Source of the DNA: Aradus depressus
Taxonomy: Eukaryota > Arthropoda > Insecta > Hemiptera > Aradidae
Direction: 5' to 3'
NCBI GenBank assembly: GCA_963662175.1
Contig: OY759224.1
Span: 33,179,489-33,243,488, forward strand
Length of the DNA: 64,000 nucleotides
The position numbers and the translations under genes were made by a program. The notes under the pieces were generated by a model that saw only the letters and a list, made by a program, of their open reading frames with translations, was not told the DNA's origin and did no database searches. Positions 21,435 to 31,288 of the stretch are shown one piece after another. How positions within the stretch are numbered: the first letter of the stretch is position 1; each line of letters starts with the position of its first letter.

Positions 21435-22465
21435 CTGATTAAGTGGCCCATTTGGCTGAGATGACAGACTTTTTTTTATTTTGTTTTTCGGAGGGGAGGG
21501 GTAGTTACCCCCTCGGAGATCCGCGCCTGGGTCTAATGGCATACAGAAGGTGGAATTCCTGTCTCCTATTGGAATAAAGCCATATTGACACAACTCAAAG
21601 TTTCATTTTCCATTCTTATATTGCAATTTCCTCCCCCCCCCCCCCCCCCCCCCCCCCCCTCCCCCGAAGCTACTCAATAAAGGGGGGATTTCTCTCTCCC
21701 CCCACAACTAGTCTAAGCCCATTCAAAATGCCTTCTTCAATATTCCCCCATCAAAATGATGCCGTTCTGTCTCTACCTTCATGAAATACCAGTGGTTGGG
21801 ACTCCGTTGGCAATATCCTTTGAGAAAGCGATCTTCACTAGGATCACTTTATTTAACAAATTACTATTTCGTATTTCCAGATGGGTTTTAGCTTTAATCC
21901 AGAAGCAGGGATGACATCATTTAGCCTAGAAGTGCGTTCTAATAAAACTTGAAAATTTCTCATCAAAGAGATAACAAACAGACGTGAGATTTGTCAAAAT
22001 GTCAACCTCCTTGGAAATTGAAATTCACTCCGCTCATTCCTTGTCTTCAATATGAAAAGTCAAGATTTGAGAAATTTTTTTGTAAGAAGCTAATAAAGTT
22101 TTTCCCATTTTAACGCTCACGCAGTAAATCGCTCATTGAAATTGGAAAGAATCATGGGATTCAGGGTGAAATTCAGGACTTTCTTATATCAAATAAGTTT
22201 TTACAGATCACTTGATTCAACTATTCAGTTAGAAAACGAGATTCCGCATCTTTGGTGGAGATGTAATCGCAGAAGACTTTAGAAGATTGGACTATGAGAG
22301 CATTCTGAGGTTCATTAAGGAAACTGGGAGACTGAGCACTTCATGAAGGACTTGGTTTAGGAAGTATAAACATACAGGTAATAAAATAAGGGGGAAGCCC
22401 AGCGCTTCCAGGGAAGGGATAAGAGCACTGGATGCTTAGGTCCCTGGGTGTAAAACACCAGCCCA

Positions 22466-22469
<4 letters not shown>
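21435..22469. other. No gene seen; 27-C run
   Basis: A 27-C run lies at 21633-21659. The rest is unique-looking and AT-rich, with no supported coding or TIR. Confidence 0.4.

Positions 22470-22498
<29 letters not shown>
22470..22498. repeat. (TA)n microsatellite
   Basis: About 14 TA dinucleotides, directly before a SINE fragment. Confidence 0.9.
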
Positions 22499-22499
<1 letters not shown>

Positions 22500-22501
<2 letters not shown>

Positions 22502-22668
22502 TTATTGTGACTCATAATGGGGCTTTAACTACGAGATCATATTGCCTACTTCCAGAGTGCTCTCTCGTCGCTCTGGTGGCCATGGTAGGGATCTTTAACG
22601 ATTACATCACATCATACAGACTCGGGACCAACACATAACGTCCCATCCGAAGGACGGCAGGAAGGAAG
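22500..22668 (-). mobile_element. Partial SINE copy
   Basis: TTATTGTGACTCATAATGGG, CTACTTCCAGAGTGCTCTC, CTCTGGTGGCCATGG, GGGATCTTTAACGATTAC and CATCCGAAGGACGGCAGG are the reverse of the SINE 3' two-thirds. Confidence 0.7.
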
Positions 22669-22762
22669 TCAAATAAAAGATAACCGCTTATGTTTATGAC
22701 CTAATCAAAAATCTTTTCAGGTAAATTTGTAGAAAATACTGAAATACATATTTTATATCACG

Positions 22763-23009
22763 GGTGTTAGGGCAAAAGGGCTTAAGTCAGCGAATTCGAA
22801 TTTTAGGAGGGGAATTATTGAAGGTTTAAAAAATTCCTGCAAATCAGTTAAAACACATTTATGTTACTTGAAATATTATTTCAATAAAAGTATTAAACAT
22901 AAACAAAATAAAATATTCCAACATTCAGTTATTTGGTAAAAATATTTAAATGCACTTGTCCTTTGGATCACAAGACTTATTGTGACTTAAGCCCTTTTGC
23001 CCAAACACC
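22763..23009. mobile_element. MITE, about 247 bp
   Basis: The left end GGTGTTAGGGCAAAAGGGC then TTAAGTCA is matched in reverse complement by TGACTTAAGCCCTTTTGCCC then AAACACC at 22983-23009. There is no coding. Its ends resemble those of the MITE at 15635-16024 in layout (GGGTTAG...AAGTGA). Confidence 0.75.
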
Positions 23010-23892
23010 AGAGATATGAAATACGATTTTCAGCGAGTCGTCTGGTTTTCGAGATACGCCGAAAACCGTCCTGAAATTTAATTTTCAAACACATATTTTT
23101 AGACTCTTCCTTTATTTACCCTAAAACGATTAATCGTATCGAAAAATTGTTTCCTACCAAAAATATTCGTTATTAAATTTCCATTCGCTAATAAATAGTT
23201 TTTTTAATCAATTTTTTATATAAATTAGGTGGAAAACCTGGAATTGTGGTGAACAATCAACATGAAATTTTTGACTGATTATATAACTACTCCTATACTT
23301 CGTATAAGTGGGGAAGTAAAAGTGATCTGAATAAAATTTTCTTTTTCTCGAGAGATGACCTGAATGCCGTTAGCCCAGAAGGCGGCCTACCGAGGGTAGT
23401 TTAAAAGAAAATCAACATAAGGTTCTCTACCACAAGAGACTCTTCTAAAGTGCCTTAATCTTCTGCATGATCCTCACAAGTCCGTTATTGTCCAGTGTTT
23501 GTTCAGTGTTAGTTGACTCTTCAGTTTGTTAGTTTGTTTAGTAGGTAAGTTATTAGTTTGTTCAGTGGCGAGAGAGGGGGGAGGTAATAACACAAACACA
23601 AGCTTCCAACAACCTTGGAATCTACTTGGTCGTAGTTAAATTTGAAGTTAACTCTGCTGACGTGATAAGCAAATGAATATCCCTGGTGTACAGGATTTAG
23701 GGATTTTGCTGATAGTGAAAATTTATCAAACTTTATTGAAGTATTTTTCGCTTCAGTACATGAAAAGCTGGACCGAGTCATAATTTACTGGCGAGTTTAA
23801 TTGACCTGCAGCACTATTGTGGTGAAATATGGAGTTTTCTCCAAAACCGTCTTATAGAAGGTTAGTTCCAGTTGAATAGGTGATTTTTGGAA
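23010..23892. other. No gene seen; CCCCAG fragment
   Basis: At 23265-23320, ATTTTTGACTGATTATATAAC, CCTATACTTCGTATAAGTG and GGGGAAGTAAAA mark a CCCCAG-family end. The remainder is unassigned. Confidence 0.4.
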
Positions 23893-24290
23893 CTCACACC
23901 CTGGGCTCTAACTATGAGGTCACAACGCATACGACCAGAGTGCTCTTTCATCGCTGAAGGGGACATAAGGCCGACTCTACTCAGGGAGTCTTGAATGTTG
24001 CCTACACAACCAAAACCGTCTTATAGAAGGTTAGTTCCAGTTAAATAGGTGGTTTTTTTTTGTTTTTTGTAGCACATGGCCTGACTTTTACTATGAAGCC
24101 AAACGAGCGACTCGCCTGTCGAAATTCTAATTGACCTATTCTAATTGATGCCTATTCAGGTTTAATTAGTGTAGAGGACTTTGCATAGGCTCGTCCCATC
24201 CATTGGAGGACCCCTCAAGGGTCAAGTTTCAAACCCGCTATCTTGAGCACAGTAGGCAAGCATGCTATCTGTGTGCCACCCCATCAATTA
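23893..24290 (-). mobile_element. Two diverged SINE pieces
   Basis: ACACCCTGGGCTCTAACTATG, GACCAGAGTGCTCTTTCATC and GACTCTACTCAGGGAGTC (23893-24008) come from one copy. GTTTCAAACCCGCTATCTTG and AGTAGGCAAGCATGC (24228-24275) come from a second. The phrase AAAACCGTCTTATAGAAGG is duplicated around them (23846 and 24006). Confidence 0.6.
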
Positions 24291-24304
24291 TGACTTCGCT
24301 TTGG

Positions 24305-24700
24305 GCATAACTTAATATTTTATTTATACAATAACTTCTGAATCCTCGTACTATGTTTTGTGTCGATACATTTATTACATTGACAGTTATTAAGGTATTT
24401 GAGTCGAAACCCTCCTCTGATTCACTCTCTCCTTCCGCTGAAACTTAATAGGTGTCGTTTTTATACAACTTTGAATACACAAATGGAATTTCGTTTTGGG
24501 GGGTTCTGGACACAGAATGTATGATGTCAAATCGATACATTCATTGTACTGGAGTTATCGTGACCAAGCAGACCAACATTTTTTTGTTTCAATTTTGGAA
24601 TTTGGAGATCGAAAAAGATGAAAAGTCCGCATCAAATTTCTGACCTATTACATAACTTCCTAAATGCTTCGTATAGCTGGGGAAGTAAAACTGAGTTGGG
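24305..24700 (+). repeat. CCCCAG-family repeat
   Basis: TGTGTCGATACATTTATTAC, ATTGACAGTTATTAAGG, GAGTCGAAACCC, TCGATACATTCATTGTACTG and the terminal GCTTCGTATAGCTGGGGAAG follow the family order. Confidence 0.7.
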
Positions 24701-24709
24701 AAGAGAGTC

Positions 24710-25169
24710 CAGTAGAACCTCGATTAACCGTGTCTCGATTATCCGTGTTCGCGATTAACCATGGTGTGTAAGCAGTAAGTATAGGTTCCTAGAAACTTAG
24801 AGACCGAGTAGAGTGACAATGATGACAGTTTTGGCGCTAAAGAAGAAAACATGTAGACAAGCCAAACAATGGAACCAGTTCATGTCCTCCTAAACTTCTG
24901 CGAACAGGAAAATTTGGACTCCATGACGTCATAAATTTGAGAAAAATAAGAACTGAAGTAAGGAAAATCATTTCAAACCACAAAAAACAAAGAAGGATTA
25001 CTTCATATTTGAAGCCCTGATAACGTTATAACATGACAATTTACACACATATGTAAGTCGTTAAATAAAAAGTGTCTCGGTTAACTGTGGTTTTCATTTA
25101 TCCGTGTGACTTCTCCCCCCCCCCCCCCCCCCCCCCCCCCCATTACCACGTATAATCGAGGTTCTACTG
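24710..25169. mobile_element. pogo/Tigger-like non-autonomous element
   Basis: The left end, CAGTAGAACCTCGATTA at 24710, is matched in reverse complement by TAATCGAGGTTCTACTG ending at 25169. CAGTxGAACCTCGATTA with nearby 'ATTATCCGTG' repeats is the hallmark terminus of the pogo/Tigger branch of Tc1-mariner. TA follows on the right (25170-25171), but the left flank is TC, so the TA duplication has decayed on one side. It has no transposase and contains a 27-C run (25115-25141). Confidence 0.8.
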
Positions 25170-25616
25170 TATTGTGAAATGAAGGCGGCTGGAAGGTACC
25201 ACGGGAGTAGAGTGCTGTGGAGCAATATTGGTTAGCGAAAGGGCTTGAGCACCACAAGGGGGCGGTGGCGGGGGCGGAGGGGGGGGGGGGACATAGTAAC
25301 AAAGAAAAGCCACTAGGGGGCAGAGACGGGGGCTTGAGTCTCCCAATGGTCTGTAGGATAGTAGGTTGTATAGGGAGGCGGGACGAGAAGCCACAAGGCA
25401 CAAGCCCTTGGTTTGGTGACACAAAGCCGATACCAGGGTCAAAGAAGGAGAAATTGGATAAAGTGGCATCTAGGGAAAAGAGAACTGGAGCTGTGTCTGT
25501 ATGTCCCAGGAAGGATAGAGTATCCGGGAGTTTGACATGGCGCCAGCATGTCACAGCCAAAGTAATTAATAAAGCTATTATGTATACTATCCAGCCATTA
25601 TAGTTAGTTATTATCA
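25170..25616. other. No gene seen; G-rich low-complexity stretch
   Basis: The long overlapping frames here are created by G-runs (25260-25295) and are not convincing. The sequence is unique-looking but without recognisable domains. Confidence 0.4.
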
Positions 25617-25876
25617 CTCATACAAGGTCATATCGCCTACTACCAGAGCTACTATGGGAGTCCTAAATTTTGCCTACCCTAAATTTTTATTCACTTAGGT
25701 CAGGCGTCTTTAACGAGTACCTGAGATCGTACAGGCTCGGGACCACAACGTCCCATCCGGCGTGCTTAAGTTTATTTTACCTCCCAGATAAAATAAACTA
25801 AGGGCCTCGGCCGGATTTCGAACCCACGATCTAGAGCTCAGAAGACAATCACGCATACCACTGAGCTACCGGCGCC
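25617..25876 (-). mobile_element. SINE copy
   Basis: In reverse: GTCATATCGCCTACTACCAG, GTCTTTAACGAGTACCTGAG, ATCGTACAGGCTCGGGACC, GGGCCTCGGCCGGATTTCG (B box) and TACCACTGAGCTACCGGCG (A box). It abuts the left end of the Harbinger element. Confidence 0.88.
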
Positions 25877-26071
25877 CATCCAGCCATTGTATACAGGGTG
25901 GCCCAGATAAGCGGGCCACAAATGAAATAACTCCTAAAAAGTTAGAGATATCAAAATTGTGCATAGGACTAAAGTTGTAGCACTTGCCGAGAGCTATAGT
26001 ATGGTGTCCTCGAAAAGACAAAAATGACCAATAGAAATAAAAGACGTTGTCTTCCCACTGTTTTATTTTAT

Positions 26072-26113
26072 ACCAGAACCGGTTTTCGACGCAACAGCGT
26101 AATCATCAGTGGT
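26072..26113 (-). ncRNA. Hammerhead ribozyme motif (mini-element, left)
   Basis: Core CTGATGA and GAA are intact, with AACCGGTT and ACCA/TGGT present. Stem II is shortened by one base change (ACGC/GCGT remain). Confidence 0.75.
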
Positions 26114-26201
26114 TCATCCCACCCACACAGCACAGCGTTGGAAGATAACTGGCATCCCATACCAGTTATCTTCCAACCGCTGTGCTGTGTGGGTGGGATG
26201 A

Positions 26202-26243
26202 ACCACTGATGATGACGATGTTGCGTCAAAAACCGGTTCTGGT
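26202..26243 (+). ncRNA. Mutated hammerhead motif (mini-element, right)
   Basis: The order is preserved, but the core GAA has become AAA (the invariant G12 changed) and stem II has a mismatch, so self-cleavage is not expected. Confidence 0.7.
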
Positions 26244-26639
26244 ATAAAATAAAACAGTGGGAAGACAACGTCTTTTATTTCTATTAGAAATCTCGTCCTA
26301 CAACATCTTACTATCACATATGAACAAAAATGACCCTTTTAATGGCTCAAACAGCCCTTCGAAGGGCGGGGTTCCCTTTTGACCCTTAAGTTTCATTACA
26401 TTTTATTAAAGTACTAAAGAAACAAGGAAGAACTGCGCAAACAGATTTTTGATACGTCAAGTAGTTCTCGGAAAAAAAACAATTAAAGTTGCACGTTTTC
26501 ACCCGGCTGCAACACGATAATTTTCCGCGCACTCACCAATCACCAACACCATATCCACAATTTCGCTAGAAGTCTGTAAATAAGCAATTCCTTATCACTG
26601 TAAGTCGTTCTCTCTTAATCCTTAAACTTCTCTAATACC

Positions 26640-26992
26640 TTTCTAATTCCTTTGCATCAAAATACATGAGTAATAAGCTAAGCGCGCACTAGGGCGGCAC
26701 GGCACGGACGGGCGGCCGTCACGGCAATTTGAAAAAATTAATATCATTGAATCAAATGTGTATGCGCTCACTTGGTCGGTACGGCCGGCCGGACAGGGCT
26801 TCCGCACCTTCCGCCGTTTTAAAAAGTCGGCGAGGAAGAACTTCAGGACATTTCCGAAAGGCCGTACCGATGACTCATCGGCATTCCTGGGGTAGTGAGC
26901 GCGCCCCTCCGGCGGGCGCCTTGGAATTGTTTGCCACGTCATCCTCATGACAGATTGACAGTCAGTTGAGTTCTACCCTTCTACAAAAAGAG
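26640..26992 (+). promoter_or_regulatory. GC-rich upstream region of the MADF gene
   Basis: A locally GC-rich, CpG-rich stretch (GGCGGCACGGCACGGACGGG near 26691 and CGGTACGGCCGGCCGGACAG near 26778) in AT-rich surroundings lies directly upstream of the MADF start. It may be promoter or subterminal transposase-binding sequence. Assignment is by position only. Confidence 0.4.
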
Positions 26993-27125
26993 ATGGATGT
27001 GTCCAAATTGATTATATTAGTGCAAAACTATCCAGAAATATTTAACATGCGCCACCCTGAATATTTCAACAGTAGCAGACGGGAAAATATATGGGAAAAG
27101 ATCGGTGGACTGATGAAACAGAATG
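26993..27125 (+). CDS. Harbinger MADF-type protein, exon 1
   Basis: The ATG at 26993 opens 44 codons plus one base, encoding MDVSKLIILVQNYPEIFNM then HPEYFNSSRRENIWEKIGGL. This is the first half of a MADF/trihelix DNA-binding domain (conserved LI..V...P.ifn..h..Y.n...R...W..I). The exon ends at a strong donor, AATG|GTAAGT (27126). The remaining base joins GT at 28785 to complete a Gly codon. In PIF/Harbinger elements the second protein binds DNA and helps bring the transposase to the element ends in the nucleus; that role is inferred from the family. Exon 1 lies at the element's left side, before the transposase's second exon on the other strand. Confidence 0.88.
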
Positions 27126-27720
27126 GTAAGTAACTTGAAGTAATAATAATTTTTAGTATTAGTAATAATTAATATTATGTACAATAATTTTTAGTTGTGT
27201 CCATTGATGGATTGTCACTCTCACACTTATAACTTTCCTTACCCTGCGCTGTAGGTAAAGAAAGTATTTTGATCCGTCAAAAAATTGAGAATGCCGTTTT
27301 CAATGGATTTACACGTTTTAGGGTCCCCTCAGTCTTTGATTTCGACGAAATCGGCTATTCCAGTGGTTACAATTATAATCACTTTTAATTGAGCATGTCA
27401 ACATAACACTGTTCAATAATATTGCATTTAGATATTCAACAATTATTATTAATAGTAAACATTGAATCTTCTACATTTGTGCCAGGTACCATTTTTCTTA
27501 AAACATATGTATATTTTATATAAAAAACTACACAAAAATATTTTCTAAATATAACCATTACTGATGCAACTAGATTGAGTATGTAGCAGTCGCATATGTT
27601 CAAACAATTTCGAATTCATTTACTTATGTTCATTTATTATAAGTTGTATAATTAAATATTTTTTAAGTAGCCTACACAGTTTTGTGACAAAACAAAATTA
27701 AAACTAAGTTTTATAGTAAT

Positions 27721-28623
27721 TTAAACACATTGTTTTCCAGCTTGAGATCGTTTCTGCTGCCACTTTACTGATCCCAACTCAGAGTTGAAGTAATCTTTAA
27801 ATATGTTTCGGACCTCTACAGCTTCGCAACCAGACAAACCACCTGTGCCTTTTAATGGAGCAAGTGACTTAGCATCTGAAACTGTAGTTTCTAAGTCTTT
27901 TTCAGTCCCGTAACATTATGCAAACAACAGGCTGTTAAAACCACAGAGATCAGGTGCTCCTGAGAAAGGGACAGTTTCTTTTCAAAAATACGAAACCTTC
28001 TCACCAAAATTCCAAATGCATTTTCAACTACATTTCTTGCACGACTTATGCGGTAGTTGCAAATTTTTTCTTCTATCTTGCCATGTACATCTTCTTTTGA
28101 GTATGGGCGCATGATATTTGTACGAAGAGGAAAAGCTTCGTCACCAATAATCACATGAGGAAGATAAATATTAGTACCAGGTAATACCTTTGAAGGCGGA
28201 AGGTTTAGTGAACCATTTTCCAGCCTTTTTCCCAATTCAGAAGAATTGAAAATACTTGAATCAGAGTTTTTTCCATAACCACCAACATCTACAAAAATGA
28301 ACTTTTTATCTGCGTCCACCAATGCTAATAATACGATGCTAAAGCACTTTTTATAGCAGAAGTAATCAGCTCCACTGTTATGAGGTGCTTCTATGATGAC
28401 ATGTTTCCCGTCCCAAGCACTAACAGCGTTCGGGAAGTTCCATTTCGTACAAAACCCTCTTTCAATATCTTTCCACATCTCCTCTGTAGGTTGGGGCATC
28501 GCGGATGGTTGTAAGCACTTCCATATTGCCTTGCAAGTTGAATGAACAATTTCTCTTACTGTTGTTAGACCCATTCTGAAAGAGAATGCCATGGAGCGGT
28601 AAGACATTCCAGTTGCAAGAAAC
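27721..28623 (-). CDS. HARBI1-type transposase, exon 2 (with a late frameshift)
   Basis: It follows exon 1 (29973-30282) across an intron with acceptor TTTTTTTAG|G, and the split Arg codon joins in frame (CG|G). It encodes FLATGMSYRSMAFSFRMG and the catalytic acidic residues: D in AWDGKHVII, D in KNSDSSIFN, and E in RARNVVENAFGIL; GDEAFPLRTNIMRPY lies between. The main frame stops at 27891. The family's usual C-terminal block (EAVEVRNIFKDYF, then GSVKWQ) continues in another frame to 27721, so a one-base change near 27905 truncates the protein or reflects a sequence error. The whole exon lies inside the intron of the plus-strand MADF gene. Confidence 0.88.
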
Positions 28624-28784
28624 CTAAAAAAAAAAAATTAAAAAATTAATTAATTCTATTATGAAACGGTATTATTAAACACATTGTAGGCCCTATTTAT
28701 TTATAAGCACGAGATAACTTTAACTTTTGTTTGTTTTGAAGATTGTGTTAATTCAGTAGACAATGTAAACGTATCGTGTTTCAG

Positions 28785-29602
28785 GTACAGAATGCAAGGA
28801 TCGTTGGGCAAAAGTTCGAGACAATCATCGAAAAGCACTCCAACGCCGGAGAACCAACAGTGGCCAACCTGCGAAAGATTGCAAACCACCGAAGTTTGAG
28901 CAAGAATTAGCCTTCCTGGTACCATATCTTGCCGATGGCGATAATCGTCAACCAAACTTTACAGCTGCTGTCGATCAAGATGAAGAAGACCAACATTATG
29001 AAGAGGAAGATAATAATTCCGAAATGCCAGAGTCGCCTAATATTTCCTTTCCAGTTCCAAGCCATCTAACGATAACTTCGCAGGATTCGCTCTCCACCTA
29101 TCCTCCGTCATCCACGGCATCGTCGCGTAGTTGGTCGAAGAAAGAGCTCATTTCCAACCCCAAAAAAAGGAATAGGGCTGGAAATGCCCCTGCAAAAACT
29201 GCAGCAACTGTGTTGGAGGACTATTTGGCAAGAAAAAGACAGCAACCTACCGAAGAAGACTCTTTAGCAGCCTTCTTTACAACAATGGGAAAAACTGTCA
29301 AAAATTTTCCTCTTCGTGACCAGATTGACATAAAAAGAAAAATTTTTAAACTGGTTTCAGACAAAGAAATGGACATTGCACTTAGAGTGGGGGAACCACC
29401 AACGTCTGTATTACACAACATGGATACAGTTTCAAGACAGTCACATTTTTTTTCGCAAGCTCCACCTCAACCAGAAAACACTGGCCTTGTTTTACCAAAA
29501 TACAATGAAACTCCTCAACGACCTACACCACAACCAAATGCTGACGAGGCAACACTTAGCAGCTACAGCGCTTGGGGATGGAGGGACGAAACTGATGCAT
29601 GA
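28785..29602 (+). CDS. Harbinger MADF-type protein, exon 2
   Basis: Acceptor GTGTTTCAG|GTACAG starts the exon at 28785. The joined frame stays open to the TGA at 29600-29602, giving a 316-residue protein with exon 1. Residues 45-100 complete the MADF domain (TECKDRWAKVRDNHRKALQR, then KPPKFEQELAFLVPYL). An acidic linker (DEEDQHYEEEDNN) and a Ser/Pro-rich region follow. Near the C-terminus DSLAAFFTTMGKTVKNFP then IDIKRKIFKLVSDKE resembles a BESS-type interaction motif. The exon sits inside the intron of the minus-strand transposase gene and 161 bp from its second exon. No disabling change is seen. Confidence 0.88.
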
Positions 29603-29972
29603 AATTTCAATAAAATATAAATTAAAAAAAATTTTTTTTTTTTTTTTTTTTTCTAAATATAAATTTTATAACATTGAAGCTGCGCCGTTATTTATTCATT
29701 TATTTTATACATTCTCCTATAGTAAAGTCAAATTAGCAAAATATCATTTAGTGAATTGGAAAATAAATTGGTGTTAGCCTATATGTTTGGTACAATTTCA
29801 TTATGTGTACAGGTTTTAAAATTGTGCTAAACCTGGAAAACTTTATACATTGTTTGGCATATAAAACCCGTCTGGTCTTCAAAATGTTTATACAGAATAC
29901 ATAGTAAGTTTAGAGTATTACAAAAAATAATATTAATAAAACGACCAATGAAATAATCACGTAGGAACTTAC

Positions 29973-30282
29973 CGCAAACAAATCGCTAGCCTTTCCTTTG
30001 GTTCAACAGGACTTCGAAACTTAGTTTGTTTCCTGAAGATTTCATCTTTAATGAGGTCATAAAGGGATTCGAACTTCTCCTGAGTCATTCGGAAGTATTG
30101 AAAGAATTTAGCATCATCTTCCATAAGGTCCGGAAACAAGGTATGAAATTCACCAAAAGTCAGTCTTTTTCTATTGATTTGATGAATCCAAAAATTTTTT
30201 TTTTTTTTTTTTTGGTTAGCATCTCTTCCTCTTCTTCTACCAAAATTGCACTAACAACCAAACACTCGTCATCACTATCCAT
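29973..30282 (-). CDS. HARBI1-type transposase, exon 1
   Basis: The ATG at 30282 begins MDSDDECLVVSAILVEEEEE. A lysine run encoded by 19 A follows; after it the recognisable family block WIHQINRKRLTFGEFHTLF then FFQYFRMTQEKFESLYDL lies one frame away. An indel in the A-run (real or sequencing) is therefore needed for a full protein. The exon ends GATTTGTTTGCG|GTAAGT (donor at 29972-29971), joining exon 2 in phase. The N-terminal helix-rich region of HARBI1 proteins normally contributes DNA contact. Upstream (to 30516) is the right TIR. Confidence 0.82.
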
Positions 30283-30517
30283 TTTGACCTTGTTCACCAC
30301 ACGGTAGCTCAGTATACACTGTGCCATGTGTGGATGGCGGGAGTTCCCGTTTAGTACGCGCACCCACCTTTAAAACGTGCAACTTTAAACGTCTTTTCGA
30401 GGACGCCATACTATAGCTCTCGGCGAGTGCTACAACTTTAGTCCTATGCACAATTTTGATATCTCTAACCGTTTAGGAGTTATTTCACTTGTTGCCCGCT
30501 TATCTGGGCCACCCATT

Positions 30518-30690
30518 ATATATCTTTCAAATTTAGACAAAGTGATTGAGACGGTATTAATCAATTAATCTAGCTATTATATATAATGTCTAGCAGGAGT
30601 TAGAGTAATAAAACACAATAAATTATAGTATTTAATTGATTATTACCATCTCAGTAATCACTTTGTCTAAATTGGATAGATATTATATAC
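30518..30690. mobile_element. Small MITE next to the Harbinger right end
   Basis: AAATTTAGACAAAGTGATTG at about 30528 is mirrored by AATCACTTTGTCTAAATTGG at about 30655. Inverted arms of about 50 bp include ATTAATCAATTAA/TTTAATTGATTAT. It is about 170 bp with no coding. Confidence 0.75.
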
Positions 30691-30927
30691 ATATTAGCTA
30701 ATTTTTTTTTTTATAAGTCTTTATTTATTTATAAATAAACTACAAATATACAAATAATTTGAAAATAAAAAATCTTATACAAAGACGACTAACTGGTGAT
30801 GAGGCCGAGATGACCGTCAGAGTGTAGTCGTCATAATTTACAAATAATGACAAAAATTAAGAAATAATTAAGTACAACTATCAATATATATATTTGACCT
30901 TTAAAATTCAAATCAAAATAACCATAA
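30691..30927. other. No gene seen
   Basis: AT-rich, with no supported structure. Confidence 0.4.
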
Positions 30928-30940
30928 TCTTCTGGTTCGG

Positions 30941-31288
30941 GAGGGCGCCGGTAGCTCAGTGGTATGCGTGCTTGATTTCTGAGCTCAAGGTCGTGGGTTC
31001 GTAGCCCGACCGAGGCCCTTAGTTTATTTTATCTGGGAGGTAAAATAAACTTAAAGCACGCCGTCCTTCGGATGGGACGTTAAGCGATGGTCCCGAGCCT
31101 GTACGATGTCAGGTACTCGTTAAAGACCCCTACCCTAGGATGAATAAAAATTTAGGGTAGGCAACATTTAGGACTCCCACAATAGAGTCGGGCTCATGTC
31201 CACCAGAGTGACGAAAGAGCGCTCTGGTAGTAGGCGATATGACCTCGTAGTTAAAGCCCGGGTATGAGTCATAAAACCTAACCTAACC
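30941..31288 (+). mobile_element. Full-length tRNA-derived SINE (reference copy)
   Basis: A 13-bp TSD, TCTTCTGGTTCGG, lies at 30928-30940 and 31289-31301. The head has A box TAGCTCAGTGG (30952-30962) and B box GGTTCGTAGCC (30996-31006), consistent with an internal RNA polymerase III promoter. The body contains GCACGCCGTCCTTCGGATGG, GCGATGGTCCCGAGCCTG, GTCAGGTACTCGTTAAAG and GGGCTCATGTCCACCAGAG. The 3' end is GCCCGGGTATGAGTCATAAA then two CCTAA units. The length is 348 bp. It has no coding function; spread depends on a LINE enzyme in trans. Confidence 0.93.
30952..31006 (+). promoter_or_regulatory. Internal Pol III promoter (A and B boxes) of the SINE
   Basis: The A-box match TAGCTCAGTGG and B-box match GGTTCGTAGCC are 33 bp apart, normal for tRNA-derived promoters. 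The B box has one change from GGTTCGAAACC of other copies. Confidence 0.8.

Larger units (their letters stand above)
26030..26323. mobile_element. Short palindromic Penelope-derived insertion
   Basis: A 12-bp TSD, ACAAAAATGACC, lies at 26018-26029 and 26324-26335. Arms of about 125-130 bp are nearly adjacent and match the outermost parts of the 18275-20477 element. The tail after the right arm (AGAAATCTCGTCCTACAAC onward) is the same asymmetric tail as in the large copy. It has no coding sequence. It is an internally deleted, separately inserted relative. Confidence 0.92.
25894..30516. mobile_element. PIF/Harbinger transposon with long TIRs
   Basis: The ends are inverted repeats of about 125 bp: GGGTGGCCCAGATAAGCGGG begins at 25896, and its reverse complement ends at 30514. 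The match runs through CTATAGTATGG and CCTCGAAAAGAC at both ends. The flanks share TATA-type bases, compatible with the short T/A-rich duplications of this superfamily but not decisive. Inside are a HARBI1-type transposase (minus) and a MADF-type DNA-binding protein (plus), the two proteins expected of PIF/Harbinger elements. Their exons interlock. A small palindromic Penelope-derived element has inserted at 26030-26323, next to the left TIR. Confidence 0.93.

Noticed and set aside
30941..31020. Possible cellular tRNA gene (A and B boxes present)
   Set aside because: The head has no credible cloverleaf with matching acceptor stem; it is followed by a fixed 270-bp body repeated many times in the window, so it is a SINE head. 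The same applies to 1437-1509.
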